This document shows positions 61,307 to 64,000 of a DNA stretch of 64,000 nt, in pieces; the first letter of the stretch is position 1, and each line of letters begins with the position of its first letter. This DNA is from JAFDBW01 sp963723355. Its GTDB lineage: Bacteria > Desulfobacterota > Desulfuromonadia > Desulfuromonadales > BM103. The notes beneath the pieces were generated by a model. The model worked only from the letters and a program-made list of their open reading frames with translations. It made no database searches and was not told the DNA's origin. A program made the position numbers and the translations under genes. The stretch spans positions 109,989 through 173,988 of the forward strand of contig CAVRQQ010000034.1 of assembly GCA_963723355.1 (NCBI GenBank), in the 5' to 3' direction.

Positions 61307-61456
61307 AGATTATGTTTAGACACTGATGAACACTGAAAAGAATGATATTAACAAAAGCCCAAAGGTGCTGGTTTAGATTTGATCATCGATCATCATGAAA
61401 ATCAGCGTCCGAACCGCTTTGTTTTGGTTTTTTCTCACTTCGCACCTCGCACCTCA
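61266..61456. repeat. nested inverted repeat element overlapping the YkgJ gene end
   Basis: Left arm units GATGTGA, AGTGCGA, GGACGAG from 61266, within the coding end. Right arm from 61436: CACTTCG, CACCTCG, CACCTCA. Inner arms GACACTGAT (from about 61318) and ATCAGCGTC (from about 61401). Homologous in layout and inner motif to the element at 60298-60491. Confidence 0.75.
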
Positions 61457-61508
61457 ACTTCATCTGCTATTCTTCACGTATAAAATAATTGAATGAGGAG
61501 AGAAACGC

Positions 61509-62930
61509 ATGACTCAGATCAAGTTCGGTACTTCAGGCTGGCGCGGTATCCTGGCCGAAGATTTTACCCTGGATAATGTCCGTGTGGTCGTTCAGGCGAT
61601 CGCCGATTTTCTTAAGGCTGAGGGCAGCGGCGGTCGCGGCCTGGTGATCGGTCACGACAGCCGGTTCTTCGGTGAACGGTTTGCTCACGAAACAGCCCGG
61701 GTCCTGGCAGGCTCCGGCATGCCGTCCTTCATCTGCAAGGATGATACGCCGACACCGGTTATCGCCTACGAGATCATGCGCCGTGCTACAGATGGCGCAA
61801 TCAATTTCACGGCCAGTCACAATCCCAGCGAATACAACGGCATCAAATTCTCCACCGCCTGGGGAGGTCCGGCGTTGCCGGAGGTGACCGCCGACATCGA
61901 ACGGCGCGCCAATGCCATGCTCGGTGAAGTCTGTTATCGCGATATGCCGCTTGACCAGGCCGTACGCTCGGGCCTCGTTGAAGAGATAGATCCGATGCCC
62001 GACTACCTTGAAGTGATCCGCAAGAAAGTCAATCTCGAAGCCATCGGCAGATCGGGAATGACGGTGATTTTTGACCCGATGTATGGCGCCGGTCGTAATT
62101 ACGTTGACAGCCTGCTGGGAGAGGCAGGCCTGCTGGTGCAGACGATCAACAGCAGCCGCGACCCATATTTTGGCGGTATGCCACCTGATCCGTCCCCGAC
62201 TCACCTGAATGACCTGGTCACCCGGGTCAGAGGTGACAAGCGGGTTGCACTTGGCCTGGCGACCGATGGCGACGCTGACCGCTACGGTATCATCGATGCC
62301 GACGGTACTTTCATCGAGCCGAACTATATCCTGGCCCTGCTGTACGATTATTTGATCAGAAGGAAAGGTGAGTCGGGTGACGCCGCCCGTTCGGTGGCCA
62401 CCTCACATTTCATCGATGCGGTGGCCGCCCATCACGGTTATGCGGTTCGTGAAACACCGGTCGGTTTCAAATACATCGGCGAGTTCATTCGTGACAACCA
62501 GATCGTCATCGGCGGTGAGGAGAGCGCCGGTTTGAGTCTGCGCGGGCATGTCCCGGACAAAGATGGCGTGCTGGCCTGCCTGCTGGTCGCTGAAATGGTT
62601 GCGGTTGAGGGCAAGACGATCAACCAGTTGCTGCAAGATCTTTATGCACGCGTCGGTGAATTCCATACGTCCCGCAAGAATTTGCGCCTCTCCATGGAAT
62701 TGGCAGAAAAGATCGGTGACAAGCTCGCCTCGCCACCGCACCAGCTCGCCGGCAAACAGGTTGCCGAGACGATCACTACCGATGGCGTCAAGATGATTCT
62801 CGAAGACGGCTCATGGGCCCTGTTCCGCAAGTCGGGGACCGAGCCGGTGGTCAGGGTCTACACGGAAGCAGGCAGCGTCGAGGAGCTCGAGAAACTGACC
62901 TCTGCAGCGGTCGAATATGTGGAAGGTTGA
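61509..62930 (+). CDS. phosphoglucomutase/phosphomannomutase family protein
   Basis: A 473-residue alpha-D-phosphohexomutase. The four family motifs are present: phosphoserine loop TASHNPSEYNGIKF, metal-binding ATDGDADRYGIID, sugar-binding GGEESAGLS and phosphate-binding RKSGTEPVVRVY. N-terminal FGTSGWRGI is typical. It interconverts hexose 1- and 6-phosphates; whether glucose, mannose or glucosamine is preferred cannot be stated. GAGGAGAG precedes the ATG. It may be monocistronic. Confidence 0.95.
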   Translation: MTQIKFGTSGWRGILAEDFTLDNVRVVVQAIADFLKAEGSGGRGLVIGHDSRFFGERFAHETARVLAGSGMPSFICKDDTPTPVIAYEIMRRATDGAINFTASHNPSEYNGIKFSTAWGGPALPEVTADIERRANAMLGEVCYRDMPLDQAVRSGLVEEIDPMPDYLEVIRKKVNLEAIGRSGMTVIFDPMYGAGRNYVDSLLGEAGLLVQTINSSRDPYFGGMPPDPSPTHLNDLVTRVRGDKRVALGLATDGDADRYGIIDADGTFIEPNYILALLYDYLIRRKGESGDAARSVATSHFIDAVAAHHGYAVRETPVGFKYIGEFIRDNQIVIGGEESAGLSLRGHVPDKDGVLACLLVAEMVAVEGKTINQLLQDLYARVGEFHTSRKNLRLSMELAEKIGDKLASPPHQLAGKQVAETITTDGVKMILEDGSWALFRKSGTEPVVRVYTEAGSVEELEKLTSAAVEYVEG

Positions 62931-63030
62931 TCTGTGATGTAAGTGAATTGAGTGAGTCAGGTGGAATTTTGTGCTTGACAATCATTGTTGACATGAGCTA
63001 CGCCTAATAAAACTATTCAATGTTATTTAA

Positions 63031-63115
63031 TCTTGTTGCAAAGCCAAACTGTTCGTGAGGATGGGGCGGAAAGCCACGGGTCTTAAGCAGTTCGAAGACA
63101 GCCGGGTTGTCAAGA
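63031..63115 (+). ncRNA. GEMM-I riboswitch aptamer (cyclic dinucleotide)
   Basis: P1 is TCTTG (63031-63035) with CAAGA (63111-63115). Between them are the GEMM-I landmarks: GCCAAACTG, a GNRA-like loop in TTCGTGAGGAT, GGGGCGGAAAGCCACGGGTCTT, then AAGACAGCCGGGTTGTC. This closely follows the layout of Geobacter GEMM-I aptamers, some of which bind 3',3'-cGAMP rather than c-di-GMP. I cannot fix the ligand-selecting base by eye. Confidence 0.88.
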
Positions 63116-63140
63116 AGCATTTTTGACTGCCCGGTTTTTT
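63102..63140 (+). terminator. riboswitch-controlled terminator
   Basis: CCGGG...GTCAA (63102-63113) pairs with TTGAC...CCCGG (63123-63134), then six T. The left arm overlaps the 3' strand of riboswitch P1 and the P3-side GCCGGG, so aptamer and terminator exclude each other; ligand binding should favour read-through. Confidence 0.85.
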
Positions 63141-63434
63141 AATTTAATGTGATTGAATTCCATGGAGGGAGCGCATGAACAAGGCTGCAGCTTGTGCTGT
63201 TGGCGGTTTTTGCCCGATAGTACGATCAACAGGAAGCACCTCTTACATCCCGGTTCGGGTATACCAATCCCATTTGTATCAAATCTCGCACAAGAATTGT
63301 CCATGGCGGTTTCCCATCATGCCATGACGAACGGACAGATATGTCTGCAAGACTGCTTGTAGATGAAATTGTTATGGGGGCAGCACAGGTTCCATCGGCT
63401 GCCATGTGTTTAATTGCTATCAAAGGAGGAGCGT
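63141..63434 (+). other. leader between riboswitch and secreted-protein gene
   Basis: 294 bp after the terminator. It holds a good ribosome-binding site GGAGGGAG before ATG 63175, opening a 50-codon frame (MNKAAACAVGGF, stop 63327) with no recognisable domain; neighbouring frames are also open for a stretch, so this may be a small frameshifted gene. I cannot decide. Confidence 0.4.
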
Positions 63435-64000
63435 ATGAAGAAAACTGGATTCATTTTGATGTTGTTGGTTGCCTGTTCGCTGGCATCGACCGCCTCAGCT
63501 CTGGAGGTGATCGCTGAGGCGCGTATCGAGTCGACGACAGGTGAGCCGGTGCAGGAAGAGCTCAGGTTCTGGAGCCAGGGTTACGAGGGGATTGTCCTCA
63601 ACGTCCAAAATGGCAAGGAAGATGGCTCGAACCGGGTGTCGAGTGCCGTTGTCAGTCTCAACGGTGTGAAGGTGCTCAGCCCTGCGGATTTCAACCAGAA
63701 AGTTGCCGGGTTGCAGCGTTCCATTGCTCCCCATGACCAGGAAAACCTTCTGACGGTCAATTTACGCAGCAATCCGGGTGGCTATCTGTTTGTGCAGATT
63801 CTGGGCGAACCGACGCTCAATCTTCCGCCCGATCCTGGTCCGGCAGGTGACGAGACGATTGAAGGGGTTGACGTAAATGAGAATGGTGTTCGTGATGATA
63901 TTGAACGCTGGATCGGCCTGAACTATCGGAACTCCGAGAAAACCCGCATGGCCCTGACGCAGGTGTATTATCCGCTGCAGAATTTTATGATTCATGCCCG
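63435..64000 (+). CDS. secreted protein, 5' part
   Basis: At least 188 codons, open to the window edge. AAAGGAGGAG precedes ATG 63435. Signal peptide MKKTGFILMLLVACSLASTASA, then a beta-rich region (VIAEARIEST, LTVNLRSNPGGYLFVQILG) and a Pro-rich hinge before VDVNENGVRDDIERW, a D-x-N-x-N-G-x-x-DD pattern like calcium-binding loops of extracellular proteins. Family not recognised. Its position after the riboswitch suggests control by a cyclic dinucleotide, which fits surface or adhesion functions. Confidence 0.75.
   Translation, partial: MKKTGFILMLLVACSLASTASALEVIAEARIESTTGEPVQEELRFWSQGYEGIVLNVQNGKEDGSNRVSSAVVSLNGVKVLSPADFNQKVAGLQRSIAPHDQENLLTVNLRSNPGGYLFVQILGEPTLNLPPDPGPAGDETIEGVDVNENGVRDDIERWIGLNYRNSEKTRMALTQVYYPLQNFMIHA

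Noticed and set aside
62968..62985. TGGAATTTTGTGCTTG as a sigma54 promoter before the riboswitch
   Set aside because: The GG and GC elements are 10 bases apart, not the required 12.

Overview
The window reads as a chromosomal segment of a Desulfuromonadales-type deltaproteobacterium (Geobacter/Desulfuromonas relatives). This rests on a sensor with a periplasmic heme-c motif, a Geobacter-like GEMM-I riboswitch, a PxxKW cysteine-rich protein, and the blocks pheA-tyrA-aroA-cmk-ispH-rpsA and queA-tgt-yajC-secD-secF. It is almost entirely housekeeping DNA. I saw no rRNA or tRNA gene, insertion sequence, prophage or CRISPR array.

Layout. 0-6.4 kb: the 3' end of accA, a PfkB kinase, rlpA and a DUF1820 gene, a PAS-domain remnant, then divergent tgt and solitary cas6-like genes. 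6.4-13.3 kb: AMMECR1, typA, a decayed M48 peptidase gene, a bacterial PH-domain gene, miaB and an M42 peptidase. 13.4-18.1 kb: rplM-rpsI, argC, a heme-c/GAF/HD-GYP protein and DUF2065. 18.2-26 kb: queA, a second tgt, yajC-secD-secF, a TPR protein and recJ. 26-36.6 kb: a formate/nitrite-type channel and an aminotransferase on the minus strand, then pheA-tyrA-aroA-cmk-ispH-rpsA, sppA and ihfB. 36.9-43.8 kb: a pseudouridine synthase, lgt, a HAD phosphatase and a minus-strand signalling cluster (RsbW-like ATPase, STAS protein, SLC5-STAC-GAF-PP2C fusion, small membrane protein). 44-49 kb: a TPR lipoprotein, a second lipoprotein, an oligopeptide-binding protein, ridA and rpmB. 49-55 kb: an FAD-type oxidoreductase, DUF523, purN-purM, rimI and pyrK-pyrD. 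55-64 kb: a DHH-CBS-poly(A)-polymerase fusion, an M50 protease, scpA-scpB, two cysteine-rich small proteins, a phosphohexomutase and a GEMM-I riboswitch ahead of a secreted-protein gene that runs off the window.

Three themes run through the window. First, intergenic gaps carry short period-7 arrays, often as facing inverted arms, usually starting within a few bases of a stop codon; each site has its own heptamer but the architecture is shared. Second, at least eleven recognisable genes, several normally essential (queA, aroA, lgt), are broken by single-base indels, sometimes in homopolymers. That points to sequence error for most of them. The M48 gene looks truly decayed. Third, second-messenger and partner-switching parts recur: an HD-GYP protein, a cyclic-dinucleotide riboswitch, and a transporter-like protein with a PP2C output domain next to its likely STAS and anti-sigma partners.
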